A stretch of 64,000 bases of DNA from Opitutaceae bacterium (GTDB taxonomy: Bacteria; Verrucomicrobiota; Verrucomicrobiia; Opitutales; Opitutaceae). Numbering within the stretch: position 1 is the first letter of the stretch; every line of letters starts with the position of its first letter. Location of the stretch: NCBI GenBank assembly GCA_003151515.1, contig PLXS01000002.1, forward strand, positions 1-64,000, written 5' to 3'. The notes under the pieces were generated by a model. The model was not told the origin of the DNA and did no database searches. It worked only from the letters and a program-made list of their open reading frames with translations. Shown in pieces: positions 41,910 through 50,992 of the stretch. The position numbers and the translations under genes are program-made.

Positions 41910-43901
41910 ATGAAGACGCCCCAATCATCCGTCCGCCCAGGTCCGCTCACGATGCTCTGTGTCCTCGCATGCGCCGCCCTTCAGGCGCCCTGGACGCGGG
42001 CCGAGTCAGCTACGTATGCGGTCGAGCCGCAGTTCAGGCTGCTGCGCTTCGGCGAGGTCATGCCGACCGGATGGATCCACGAGCAGATAGTGCGCGACCT
42101 AAGGGACGGATTCGCCGGGCATATGCCGGAGGTCGCGCCCATGACCTGCGGGGCGGACATCTTCGGAGACGGCCGAAACCTGCCCGACCGGATCCAGAAC
42201 GCCGGCGGCGGCAGCTGGGGCGGCGCCGAGGGCGCGTGGTGGAAGGGCGAGACGGAGGGCAACTGGCGCAGCGGCAACACGATGCTCTCAATCCTGAGCG
42301 GGGAGCCGGAACTGCGCGCGTTGGCTGACGAACGGGTGGCGCACCTCCTCAAGACCCAGGATCAGGACGGCTACATGGGCATCTACGGGCCGACCCTGCG
42401 CTGGTCGTCCGGTGCCGTCGACAACGGGGAACTGTGGACGCAGACCACCATCTTCCGGGGCCTCATCGCATACTACGAGGCCACCGGGCGCGAGGACGTG
42501 CTCAGGGCGGTCGAGCGCGCGGTGCAGCTCACGATGAGCCATTACAGGGAGGGCGTGAGCGACCCGTTCGGCGTGGGCACCCAAAGCCACAACCTGATGT
42601 TCGTGGACGTGATGGAGCGCCTCTACGACCTCACGGGCAATCCGGCCTACCGGGATTTCGGCGTGTTCCTCTACCGGGACTATTCCCGGGACACGTCGAC
42701 GGACATCTCGCTCCAAAACCTGCTGCGCAGCGATCGCCCCCTGATGGGCCACGGGGCCACGACCTACGAGCACCTACGCGTGCCGATCTGGGCAGCCTAC
42801 GTGACGGCTGATCCGGTGCTGATGGCCGCCAGCGCTGAGGGCTTCGAGAAGGCATGGCCCCACGTGTCGCCCACGGGCGGCCCGGTGTCCAATGAGTTCA
42901 TCGCGAACAAGCCGACGGATCCCGACACGGGCGGATATGAAGGCTGCGGGGAGAAGGAATGGATGACCTCGCTTTTGAGCGCCGCCCAGAAGACCGGCCA
43001 GGCCAACTTTGCCGAGCGGGCGGAGACCACCTTTTACAACTCGGTCCAGGGCTCGCGCCTCTCCGACGGCAAGGGCGTGGACTACGTGACGACGGACAAC
43101 ATCTACAGGATCGACGGCGCCATCATGAACCGGTGCATCTTCTCGCCGGCGCACGAGGACGTTGCGAACTGCTGCGCGCCAAACTTCACGCAGATCGGCG
43201 CGATTTTCGTGCGAAACATGTGGATGCGCGCGCCGGACGGGCTCGCGATGGTCCTCTACGGCCCGTGCACGGTCCGCACCGCCGTCAACAGCGTGGGGGT
43301 CCGGCTCACGGAGGAGACAAGCTACCCCTTCTCGGACAAGGTCGTTGTCCGCGTGGATCCGGAGGCGCCGGTGCCATTCTCGCTCCATGTGCGGGTCCCG
43401 ACGTGGGCCACCCGGGTCGAAACGAACTGCCCGGGCGCGGAGATCCTCCGCTCCGGCGGTTGGCTGCTCGTGACCAAGCGGTGGGCGGCAGGGGACGCCC
43501 TGAGCCTCGCGCTCGATTCGGACGCGCGGCCGGTCCCATGCAACAACGGCGAGTTCTACGTGAGGCGAGGGCCGCTCCTTTACGCCATGCCGATCCCGGC
43601 GATCAGGAGGGCGGCCAAGGATTACCCGCTGGCGGGCTTCCACGATTACTTCTTTTTCCCGGTGGAGTGGGCGCCGGCACGCTTCGCCCTGCCCAAGCTC
43701 GCAGAGAATCCGAATGCGCTCTCCTACGAGCTTGCCCCCAAACCGAAGAGCGACCCCAGGTATCCATGGGACGTGGCGCCCGAGGATTTGAAGATAAGGA
43801 TGCTGAACCTCGACACGAACAAGCTTGAGTCGGTCGCACTCGTGCCAATGGGGAGCAGCGAGGCCATCCTTCGGCGGATGACATTTCCACCGGCGCCATA
43901 G
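41910..43901 (+). CDS. secreted glycoside hydrolase family 127 (DUF1680), beta-L-arabinofuranosidase type
   Basis: A 663-residue protein with a signal peptide (to about 'TRAE'). The (alpha/alpha)6 barrel is followed by beta-sandwich domains. GH127 hallmarks are the metal/catalytic Cys block 'ANCCAPNFTQ' (near 420) and 'GGYEGCGEKEW' (near 345), equivalent to the E-x-C block holding the acid/base Glu. Characterised GH127 enzymes remove terminal beta-L-arabinofuranose; other DUF1680 members differ, so specificity is open. It is placed between the porter and the isomerase, matching a role in releasing the imported sugar in the periplasm. Confidence 0.87.
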   Translation: MKTPQSSVRPGPLTMLCVLACAALQAPWTRAESATYAVEPQFRLLRFGEVMPTGWIHEQIVRDLRDGFAGHMPEVAPMTCGADIFGDGRNLPDRIQNAGGGSWGGAEGAWWKGETEGNWRSGNTMLSILSGEPELRALADERVAHLLKTQDQDGYMGIYGPTLRWSSGAVDNGELWTQTTIFRGLIAYYEATGREDVLRAVERAVQLTMSHYREGVSDPFGVGTQSHNLMFVDVMERLYDLTGNPAYRDFGVFLYRDYSRDTSTDISLQNLLRSDRPLMGHGATTYEHLRVPIWAAYVTADPVLMAASAEGFEKAWPHVSPTGGPVSNEFIANKPTDPDTGGYEGCGEKEWMTSLLSAAQKTGQANFAERAETTFYNSVQGSRLSDGKGVDYVTTDNIYRIDGAIMNRCIFSPAHEDVANCCAPNFTQIGAIFVRNMWMRAPDGLAMVLYGPCTVRTAVNSVGVRLTEETSYPFSDKVVVRVDPEAPVPFSLHVRVPTWATRVETNCPGAEILRSGGWLLVTKRWAAGDALSLALDSDARPVPCNNGEFYVRRGPLLYAMPIPAIRRAAKDYPLAGFHDYFFFPVEWAPARFALPKLAENPNALSYELAPKPKSDPRYPWDVAPEDLKIRMLNLDTNKLESVALVPMGSSEAILRRMTFPPAP

Positions 43902-43957
43902 GCCTTCATCCCCAAAGGCATGATGGCCTTCAAACCCGACCCCCCACCGGAGAATCC

Positions 43958-44818
43958 ATGGCCCCAAACGCGACTCCGCCCCGCCTGCGCCTGATTGCCA
44001 ATTTATGGACGCTTTGGGACCACCCTAGCGCGAGGCGGGAGTGGTCCTTGGAGAGAAAGATCGTGGCGATCAAGGATGCCGGTTTTGACGGCTTCTCATA
44101 CGCCATCGACAAGGAGCACGGCCGCCTTGCCATCAAACACGACCTTTGCACGGTGGGCTACGTCTCGTCGGCGAATCCCGCGGAGTTTCGCGACCTGATT
44201 AAACGCAACATTGAAGGCGGGGCCCTGCGCATCAATGTTCAGCTGGGCAACCACGACACGCCGGTCGGCGAGGCCGTGCGCATGGCGGTGCGGATCATAA
44301 GTGCAGGCGACGAACTGGGGGTTCCTTGCGACATCGAAGTCCACCGCGATACCTGCACCGAGACTCCGGAGAAGACTTACGCCATCGCGGGCGCCTACCA
44401 ACGGGCCACCGGCCGGCTCCTGCCGATGACCTGGGATTTCTCGCATATCGCCGTGGTCAAACACCTCGCTCCGCCCTATTGGGAGCGCCTCATCGAAAAT
44501 CCCGCCCTAATCCAGCATGCCCGCCAGTTCCATTTCCGCCCCTTCAACGGCCATCATTGCCAGGTCCCCGTCACTGACGGTTCCAACAGGCTTTCCACCG
44601 AGTTCATCCAGTGGCTGCCGGTTCTTGAGAAGACCATCCAGACGTGGTTGGCCATCGATCAGCAGGGTCACGAGATATTCGCGTGCCCGGAGTTGGGTCC
44701 GGTCCGCGGCGGCTATAATCTTGCTCAGCTCCCGGACAGCTGGGGGGACGCAAAGGCGCTGCGCGGCATCATAGAGAGGACCTGGAAGAAGGCCCTGCGC
44801 ACCTGCGCTTCGAAATAG
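43958..44818 (+). CDS. TIM-barrel sugar isomerase/epimerase-like protein
   Basis: A 286-residue xylose-isomerase-like (AP-endonuclease-2-type) TIM barrel. The start reads 'LRLIANLWTLWDHPS'; metal-binding segments are likely 'CDIEVHRDTCTETPE' (Glu), 'PMTWDFSHIAVV' (Asp/His) and 'FACPELGPV' (Glu). Relatives isomerise or dehydrate ketoses or inosose (IolE/IolI) in the cytosol. In the sugar set it probably follows the dehydrogenase step. GC content is somewhat lower than in GH127 just upstream. Confidence 0.78.
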   Translation: MAPNATPPRLRLIANLWTLWDHPSARREWSLERKIVAIKDAGFDGFSYAIDKEHGRLAIKHDLCTVGYVSSANPAEFRDLIKRNIEGGALRINVQLGNHDTPVGEAVRMAVRIISAGDELGVPCDIEVHRDTCTETPEKTYAIAGAYQRATGRLLPMTWDFSHIAVVKHLAPPYWERLIENPALIQHARQFHFRPFNGHHCQVPVTDGSNRLSTEFIQWLPVLEKTIQTWLAIDQQGHEIFACPELGPVRGGYNLAQLPDSWGDAKALRGIIERTWKKALRTCASK

Positions 44819-44861
44819 GATCCAATCAAGCCAACCCCTCAACCTGACCACATCCGATCCA

Positions 44862-45782
44862 GTGAACCCCAAAATCGCATTTGTCGGCGTCGGGCGCATG
44901 GGCGCCAACATGGCCCGTTGCCTGAAGGACCGCGGCTATCCTGTCGCCGCAGTCTTTGACCGCGATGCGCCGACTGCCCAAACAATCGCGGGCGAGCTCG
45001 GCGCCGTCGCCTGCAGGAGCCTGTCGTCCGTCACGGCCGCCGCCGATGTGATCTTCACGGTCGTCACCGACGACAATGCCCAGCGCGCGGTCTTTGCCGC
45101 CTCGGGCGACAGCCTTCTCATCGGCGCCGCGGGCAAGACTTTTGTCAATTGCGCCACGATAAGCCCTGCGGTCCACGTTGAGATCGAGGCTGCCGCAGAA
45201 AGGGCCGGGGCCTCGTCGCTCGAAGCCTGCATGGCGTCGAGCATACCCCAGGCCCGCAACGGCACCCTTTACCTCATGTGCAGCGGCAGAAAACCCGTGT
45301 TTGACGGGCTCAAGCCCATTCTCTCGGAGCTCAGCGACCACGGAAGGCTGCTTCGCTACCTCGGACCGGCCGGAACGGCCGCGCAGGTGAAGGCCCTGGT
45401 CAACATGGTCATGAACATTAACACCGCGGCGCTGGCCGAGGGGCTCGGCCTGGGCGCCGCCCTTGGCCTCGACCTGCATGCGCTTATCGAGGTCTTCTCT
45501 CAAACAGGCGCCGCCTCCCGCATTGTCACCACGGACGGGGAGGACATGGTCAACCGCGACCATGCCTGCTTCTTTTCGGCCGCGCACGCGGCCAAGGACA
45601 GCGGCATCGCCCTCGCGCTTGCCGAAGGCGCGGGGCTCAACCTGCCGCTGGCGGCCGCAACAAAGGCCCAGTACGACCGCCTCGTCGCCCTGGGCCTTGG
45701 GAACATCGACAAGAGTGGAATTGCTGAACTCACCTTCCCCGGCCGGACGGCGACGCCGAGACGAACCGGCGATCCCGCGTGA
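44862..45782 (+). CDS. 3-hydroxyisobutyrate-dehydrogenase-type oxidoreductase
   Basis: A 306-residue beta-hydroxyacid dehydrogenase: 'IAFVGVGRMGANMA' Rossmann motif, 'FVNCATISPA' in place of the family 'DxST.sP', 'EACMASSIPQARNGTL' substrate loop and the catalytic-Lys helix 'VKALVNMVMNIN'. It would oxidise a hydroxyacid or reduce a semialdehyde with NAD(P). The start codon is GTG at 44862. It closes the sugar set that starts at 39143; tartronate-semialdehyde or a deoxy-aldonate derivative could be its substrate. Confidence 0.85.
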   Translation: MNPKIAFVGVGRMGANMARCLKDRGYPVAAVFDRDAPTAQTIAGELGAVACRSLSSVTAAADVIFTVVTDDNAQRAVFAASGDSLLIGAAGKTFVNCATISPAVHVEIEAAAERAGASSLEACMASSIPQARNGTLYLMCSGRKPVFDGLKPILSELSDHGRLLRYLGPAGTAAQVKALVNMVMNINTAALAEGLGLGAALGLDLHALIEVFSQTGAASRIVTTDGEDMVNRDHACFFSAAHAAKDSGIALALAEGAGLNLPLAAATKAQYDRLVALGLGNIDKSGIAELTFPGRTATPRRTGDPA

Positions 45783-45924
45783 ATCCATCCGCCGCGACCC
45801 GGGTTCACCTGCCTGGAGGAATCCGCCCGCTCCCATCTTAAACGGAGCCCTGACCGTGATTGCCGGGAGCTCTGTACGTTTGGATTCGGAGGAAGCTTGG
45901 CATCCTTAATGCGGCCGTAGCACC

Positions 45925-46521
45925 ATGCGCCACTCGCTGCTTCCCGTCCTTGCGCTGATGCCGCTTCTCCTCGCGGCCGCGCCCAGCCTCAGGTCCGCCG
46001 ACCGGGCCGCCTCGATCGACGACCCCGCGTGCACCGCCGAGGACAGGAAGTTCATGGCCCGGGCGTACGAGCTTGCGGAATATGCGACGACTCACGGGGG
46101 CGGCCCGTTCGGGGCGCTGCTGGTGAAGGACCACAAGATCATCGCCGAGTTCTCCAACTGCGTTCACTCGACCGGCAACATCACCAAGCACGCCGAGATG
46201 GGGATCATCTCCGGATTCAGCCCCAGGATCGACCGCAAAACGTTCTCGCAGTCGACGCTGTACACGAGCACCGAGCCGTGCGCCATGTGCTGCGGGGCGA
46301 TCTGTTTCGCGGGCATCGGCCGCGTGGTCTACGGCGTCTCCGAGATACCCTTTGAGCGCACCATGGGCGTGACTCCCCAGCCCAATCCACTGACCAGCCG
46401 TGAGATAATCAGCCGCATATCCCCCTCCATCAAGGTCCTCGGGCCGCTCATGGAGGAGGAGGGTTTGAAGCTGCACGCGGAATACTGGACGAAGCACCCG
46501 GAGGATGTGGGCAAGTCTTAA
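45925..46521 (+). CDS. exported nucleobase deaminase of the guanine/cytidine deaminase family
   Basis: A 198-residue zinc deaminase with H89-A-E91 ('TKHAEM') and P118-C119-A-M-C122 ('TEPCAMCCGAI'), the full HAE/PCxxC catalytic set, plus 'GGPFGALLVKDHKII', closest to guanine deaminase/tRNA-adenosine-deaminase relatives. Unusually, it begins with a clear signal peptide ('MRHSLLPVLALMPLLLAAAP'), so it should act in the periplasm or outside. It is unlikely to act on tRNA there; a free base or nucleoside is likelier. It lies alone after the sugar set, and the cytosine-deaminase-like gene is 8 kb upstream. Confidence 0.85.
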   Translation: MRHSLLPVLALMPLLLAAAPSLRSADRAASIDDPACTAEDRKFMARAYELAEYATTHGGGPFGALLVKDHKIIAEFSNCVHSTGNITKHAEMGIISGFSPRIDRKTFSQSTLYTSTEPCAMCCGAICFAGIGRVVYGVSEIPFERTMGVTPQPNPLTSREIISRISPSIKVLGPLMEEEGLKLHAEYWTKHPEDVGKS

Positions 46522-46580
46522 GCTGGAGCGGCGGGCCCCGGCTTGCGCCATAGTGGCGCACGGGCCAATCTCCAGCCCGC

Positions 46581-47138
46581 ATGCGAGGCCAGGTGACAAT
46601 CGTGCCCATCTTGGCGGCCCACGCCGAGAGCTTCCGCGAATGCATCGATGCCGTCGCGCGCGAGAGGAGGTACATCGCCATGACCGAGGCGCCTCCCCTG
46701 GAAAGCGTCACTGCGTACGTCCTGGGCAACGTGCAGAGCGACGTGGCGCAGTTCGTGGCGCTGGACGGGGAGCGCGTCGTGGGCTGGGCTGACGTCGCCC
46801 CCTCCATCGCGCAGGCCGTCTCACACTGCGGCAAGCTCGGCATGGGCGTCCTTGCCGGGTACCGGGGGCAGGGGATCGGGGCCACGCTCCTGGACGCCTG
46901 CATAGAGAAGGCCAGGGCGAAGGGAATCACCCGGATAGAGCTCGACGTGCGGGCCGACAACGAGCGCGCGCTTCGGCTCTACGCGCGCGCGGGCTTCACC
47001 CGGGAGGCGCTCAAGCGGAACGCGATGCGCTTCGACGGCGTGTATTTCGACACGGTGCAGATGAGCCTGATCCTCGCGGAGTGCGAACGGCCCGCGGCCG
47101 GCGACGATCCCGGGCGGATACGGGGACGCGGGGGATGA
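46581..47138 (+). CDS. GNAT-family N-acetyltransferase
   Basis: A 185-residue GNAT enzyme. Acetyl-CoA motif is 'LGMGVLAGYRGQGIGATLLD' (R-G-x-G-I-G); motif B is 'RIELDVRADNERALRLYARAGF', and the C-terminal strand includes 'FDTVQMSLI'. The pattern resembles RimI/phosphinothricin-acetyltransferase-like members. Substrate unknown. It stands alone between the deaminase and the DUF3300 gene. Confidence 0.85.
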   Translation: MRGQVTIVPILAAHAESFRECIDAVARERRYIAMTEAPPLESVTAYVLGNVQSDVAQFVALDGERVVGWADVAPSIAQAVSHCGKLGMGVLAGYRGQGIGATLLDACIEKARAKGITRIELDVRADNERALRLYARAGFTREALKRNAMRFDGVYFDTVQMSLILAECERPAAGDDPGRIRGRGG

Positions 47139-47223
47139 TTCTCGCCATTCCTGTCAAGAATAGTGAAGATGGCACGCAACCAAAGGACCCCCGGGACTGT
47201 CTTTCATATTATACCGGCAACTC

Positions 47224-48306
47224 ATGAAAACCTCCTTCTGCACGCTGCTCGCCCTCTGCCTCGCGGCGTCCCTGGGCGCGCAGGCGCCGAGCACGCAGTA
47301 CACCCCGGAGCAGCTTGACCAGCTCGTTGGGCCGATCGCGCTCTACCCCGACCCGCTCGTCGCTCTCATTCTGCCTGCATCGACCTTTCCCTCGGACATC
47401 AGCCTTGCCGCGCAGTACCTCGCCACGGGCGGGGACCCGGCGGGGATCGATTCACAGACCTGGGACCCGAGCGTGAAGGGGCTCGCGCATTATCCCGGCG
47501 TCCTGAAGTGGATGAACGACAACCTGGACTGGACGCAGACGCTTGGCGCCGCCTTCGCGATGCAGCCAGCCGACGTGATGAAGTCGGTGCAGCAGCAGCG
47601 GGCCAAGGCCAGGGCGGCGGGCACACTGGTGGACACGCCCCAGCAGCAGGTCGTCATGGAGGGCGACGACATCCGCATCGTCCCCACGGATCCGAACATG
47701 ATCTATGTGCCCGAGTACGACGCCGACGATGTCTACGACGCCCCGGCGGGCGACGAGGGCCCTTTCCTAACCTTTGGAGTCGGATACCCCGTTGGCCCTT
47801 GGCTCGGCTTCGAGTGCGACTGGGACGACTTCGGGATTTGGATGGGCCCGTGGCAGCGCGGTTGGGCCTACCGCAGGGAGTGGGCGGGCGCGGGCGGCGG
47901 CGGACGGCGCTGGCATCCCGACGCCGTTCGGGGCCGCGAGCTCGTGCGCAACTATTACCGGCCGACCGTGACCGCCGCCGGGCCAAGACCGATTGCCGGC
48001 GCGAGGCCCGAGCCCACCCGCAGAGTGGCGGCTCCGCGCGGGGCGGCCCCGGTGTCCCGCCCGGCCCAGGTCGAGCGCTCCACCCCGGACTACCGCGGGT
48101 ACAGCACACCGTCCCCGAGGACACCCGCGCCGCAAGGATCGCTTTTCGGCGGGTACAGCCGCGGAACGCAGACGCGCGACTACAGCACGCGCGGGCAGAC
48201 GAGCCGCAAGGCACCGGTCGCCCCTGCTAGGGCCGCGGCCCCGGCAAGGGCGGAACCCTCGTCGCGCTCGTCGACGCCAGCGCCGGCCGGCAGGGACCGC
48301 CGCTAG
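47224..48306 (+). CDS. DUF3300 secreted protein
   Basis: A 360-residue protein with a signal peptide (cleavage near 'SLGAQA'). The DUF3300 domain spans residues about 25-190: 'YTPEQLDQLVGPIALYPDPL', 'ILPASTFP', 'WDPSVKGLAHYPGVLKWMND' and 'PNMIYVPEYD'. The rest is a low-complexity Arg/Ala/Pro/Ser-rich tail. Function is unknown. It is followed 19 bp later by DUF2950, the usual partner in many genomes, so the pair is an operon. Confidence 0.9.
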   Translation: MKTSFCTLLALCLAASLGAQAPSTQYTPEQLDQLVGPIALYPDPLVALILPASTFPSDISLAAQYLATGGDPAGIDSQTWDPSVKGLAHYPGVLKWMNDNLDWTQTLGAAFAMQPADVMKSVQQQRAKARAAGTLVDTPQQQVVMEGDDIRIVPTDPNMIYVPEYDADDVYDAPAGDEGPFLTFGVGYPVGPWLGFECDWDDFGIWMGPWQRGWAYRREWAGAGGGGRRWHPDAVRGRELVRNYYRPTVTAAGPRPIAGARPEPTRRVAAPRGAAPVSRPAQVERSTPDYRGYSTPSPRTPAPQGSLFGGYSRGTQTRDYSTRGQTSRKAPVAPARAAAPARAEPSSRSSTPAPAGRDRR

Positions 48307-48325
48307 CAAGCCCAACCCCGGAACC

Positions 48326-49276
48326 ATGAAACCCACACTCTTCCTCGTCCGCGCCCTGACACGCGCCGCGGCCGCCCTTGCCCTCCTCTTCGCACCCGCG
48401 TCCGGCCTTCGCGCCGACGCGACAAACCAGATTGCGCAGCGCCGTTTCAGCACGCCTGAGGAGGCAGCCCAGGCCCTGGCCGCCGCGGCCAAGTCGGGCG
48501 ACCGCGCCGCGCTCGACGCGCTCTTCGGCCCCGAGGTGAAGGGGCTCCTGTCGGGAGACGCCAGGCAGGACGACATCGAGTTTGCCGCCTTCGCGAAGGC
48601 GATCGGCCAGTTCTCGCACATGGTGCGCAAGGCGGATGACTGCTACATCCTCGACGTCGGAGCAAAGAACTGGCCGATGCCGATCCCGATCGTCAAGAAG
48701 GACGGGGCGTGGCTCTTCGACACGCTTGCGGGCAAGGAGGAGATTCTCAACCGGAGGATAGGCGAGGGCGAGGCGACCGCGATAGGCGTCTGCCGCGCCT
48801 ACGTGCTGGCCCAGAGGGAGTACGCTTCCGAGGACAGGGACGGGAGCGGCGTCCTCAAGTTCGCGCAGCGGTTGAAGAGCACGCCCGGCAAGAAGGACGG
48901 CCTTTGCTGGCCGGCCGGGCCCGGCGAGGTCCAGAGCCCCCTCGGGCCTCTCGTGGCGGAAGCCCGCGCCGAGGGCTACGGCGGAAAGACCGCCGAGGGC
49001 GAGCCGCAGCCGTTCCACGGGTACCGTTTCAAGCTCCTGACGGCGCAGGGACCCGCTGCGCCCGGCGGTGCCTACAATTACGTCATAAACGGCAACCTAA
49101 TCGCGGGCTTCGCCCTCGTGGCTTATCCCGCGCACTGGGGAGAGTCCGGCGTCATGACCTTCATCGTGAACCAGTGGGGAAGGGTCTACCAGTGTAACCT
49201 CGGCGAGGGCAGTGCGAAGGAAGCCTCCGAGATGACCCTTTTCGACCCGGATGCGAGCTGGAAGCCGGTCCCGTAG
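48326..49276 (+). CDS. DUF2950 secreted protein
   Basis: A 316-residue protein with a signal peptide (to about 'GLRADA'). The DUF2950 domain starts 'RRFSTPEEAAQALAAAAKSG' and includes 'DGLCWPAGPGEVQSPLGPLV', 'FHGYRFKLLTAQGPAAPGGA' and the C-terminal 'VMTFIVNQWGRVYQCNLG'. It probably acts in the envelope with DUF3300; no reaction is known. A clear terminator follows at 49290-49322. Confidence 0.9.
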   Translation: MKPTLFLVRALTRAAAALALLFAPASGLRADATNQIAQRRFSTPEEAAQALAAAAKSGDRAALDALFGPEVKGLLSGDARQDDIEFAAFAKAIGQFSHMVRKADDCYILDVGAKNWPMPIPIVKKDGAWLFDTLAGKEEILNRRIGEGEATAIGVCRAYVLAQREYASEDRDGSGVLKFAQRLKSTPGKKDGLCWPAGPGEVQSPLGPLVAEARAEGYGGKTAEGEPQPFHGYRFKLLTAQGPAAPGGAYNYVINGNLIAGFALVAYPAHWGESGVMTFIVNQWGRVYQCNLGEGSAKEASEMTLFDPDASWKPVP

Positions 49277-49289
49277 GGCCCGCCGCGTC

Positions 49290-49322
49290 AAAAAAAACCC
49301 GCTGTCAACCGGCGGGTTTTTT
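49290..49322. terminator. bidirectional-looking intrinsic terminator
   Basis: AAAACCCGC (49294-49302) pairs with GCGGGTTTT (49312-49320), flanked by an A-run and a T-run. It ends the DUF3300-DUF2950 operon, only 19 bp before the next gene. Confidence 0.85.
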
Positions 49323-49340
49323 GTCCACGCTCGATGTCCC

Positions 49341-50021
49341 TTGAAGGCTTCCGACTATTTCACGCTCCCGGAGTCCCTAGCGCACTTCCGGCCGTTCTTC
49401 CTGCCGGACGCGCTACCTTGGGAATGGGTGAGGCAGATCGGGCCGGCGCTGGCGGCGCACCGGTTCGGGCCGGCGCTGCGGCATTCGTCCGCGGGGGTCA
49501 CCATCGAGGGCCCCGTCCACATCGACCCCTCGGTAAAGCTTCCGGGCCACGCGACCATCATCGGACCGGTGTGGATCGGGGCCGGCACGCAGATCCGGCC
49601 GGGGGCGTTCATCCGCGGCAACGTGATCGCCGGCGAGGGATGCATCCTCGGCAACTCCAGCGAGTTCAAGAACTGCCTGCTGATGGACGGGGTGCAGGCG
49701 GCGCACTTCAACTACGTCGGCGACTCGGTGCTTGGAAACCGCGCCCACCTGGGCGCCGGTGCCATCTGCTCGAACCTTCGCCTGGACCAGAAGGAGGTCG
49801 TCGTGCACCTGCCGCAAGGGCCGGTGGCCACTGGACTTAGGAAGCTGGGAGCCATCCTGGGCGACGGGGCGGAGGTGGGCTGCAACGCGGTCCTGAACCC
49901 GGGCGCCATCTTGGGGCCCAGGTCGCTCGTCATGCCGGCCATCGCCTTTGGGGGCGTCCTTGCGCCGGCGACCATCGCGCGGTTCCGCCAGGCCGTGAGC
50001 TTCGTCTCCCGCAGATTCTGA
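49341..50021 (+). CDS. left-handed beta-helix (LpxA/GlmU-C-type) transferase-like protein
   Basis: A 226-residue protein. After about 50 residues of helix ('LPESLAHFRPFFLP'), hexapeptide-repeat turns run from 'VTIEGPVHIDPSVKLPGHATIIG' to 'NPGAILGPRSLVMP'. These repeats build the left-handed beta-helix of acyl/acetyltransferases such as LpxA, DapH and the GlmU C-domain. Likely trimeric; donor and acceptor unknown. The start is TTG 49341, since no ATG is available before the fold. It is followed 1 bp later by trpS. Confidence 0.82.
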   Translation: MKASDYFTLPESLAHFRPFFLPDALPWEWVRQIGPALAAHRFGPALRHSSAGVTIEGPVHIDPSVKLPGHATIIGPVWIGAGTQIRPGAFIRGNVIAGEGCILGNSSEFKNCLLMDGVQAAHFNYVGDSVLGNRAHLGAGAICSNLRLDQKEVVVHLPQGPVATGLRKLGAILGDGAEVGCNAVLNPGAILGPRSLVMPAIAFGGVLAPATIARFRQAVSFVSRRF

Positions 50022-50022
50022 C

Positions 50023-50988
50023 ATGCGAACGCTGACCGGCATAACGCCATCGGGCGCCCTCCACATCGGCAACTACTTCGGCGCCATGAAGCCCGCCATC
50101 GAGGCGCAGGCGCAGGGCGACTGCTACTACTTCATCGCGGACTACCACTCGATGACCACGGTCACCGACCCGGCCGAGCGCCGCGCCCTCACGCGCGGGA
50201 TCGCAATAGACTGGCTCGCCTGCGGTCTTGACCCGGCAAAATCGGTGTTCTGGCGCCAGAGCGACGTCCACGAGGTGTGTGAGCTCACCTGGATGCTCGG
50301 TAGCCTCACCCCGATGGGCCTGCTGGAGAGGGCGCACAGCTACAAGGACAAGACGGCGAAGGGAATCTCGCCCAACTTCGGCCTTTTCGCGTACCCGGTC
50401 CTCATGGCCGCGGACATCCTGCTTTACGACACGAACGCCGTCCCAGTGGGTCAGGACCAGAGGCAGCACCTCGAGATGACCCGCGACATCGCGATCAAGT
50501 TCAACCAGGCCTACGGCGAGACGCTCGTGGTGCCGGAGGCCGTGATCCGGGCCGACGTCGCGACGGTCCCGGGCCTCGACGGCCAGAAGATGAGCAAGAG
50601 CTACGGTAACACGATCGAGATATTCGGGGAGGAGAAGGCCCTGCGCAAGAAGGTGATGTCGATCGTCATGGACAGCCGCACCCCGGCCGAGCCGAAGCCG
50701 GACGCCGACAGGAATCTCTGCATCCAGCTCCTGAAGCTCGTCGCGCCGGCGGGGGTGGCCGCCGACTTTGAGGGGCGGCTGAGGGCCGGCGGACTCGGAT
50801 ACGGCGACTTGAAGAAGGTGCTCTTTGAGCACTACTGGAACTACTTTGCGGCCGCCCGCGCCAGGCGCGGGGAGCTTGTCGCGGACCCCGGCTACGTCGA
50901 CAGGGTGCTCGCGGACGGCGCCGTTCGCGCGAGGAAGGTGGCCTCGCAGGTCATCGCTCGGGCGCGCAAGGCGGCGGGCCTGGATTAG
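50023..50988 (+). CDS. trpS: tryptophanyl-tRNA synthetase
   Basis: A 321-residue class I synthetase that charges tRNA-Trp. The HIGH-type motif is 'TPSGALHIGNYFGA' (about 7-20), the ATP/Trp pocket is in 'VPVGQDQRQHLEMTRDIA', and the KMSKS loop is intact in 'DGQKMSKSYGN'. Length is typical (about 320-340). It begins one base after the beta-helix gene stop and is convergent with plsC. Confidence 0.96.
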   Translation: MRTLTGITPSGALHIGNYFGAMKPAIEAQAQGDCYYFIADYHSMTTVTDPAERRALTRGIAIDWLACGLDPAKSVFWRQSDVHEVCELTWMLGSLTPMGLLERAHSYKDKTAKGISPNFGLFAYPVLMAADILLYDTNAVPVGQDQRQHLEMTRDIAIKFNQAYGETLVVPEAVIRADVATVPGLDGQKMSKSYGNTIEIFGEEKALRKKVMSIVMDSRTPAEPKPDADRNLCIQLLKLVAPAGVAADFEGRLRAGGLGYGDLKKVLFEHYWNYFAAARARRGELVADPGYVDRVLADGAVRARKVASQVIARARKAAGLD

Positions 50989-50992
50989 GGCC

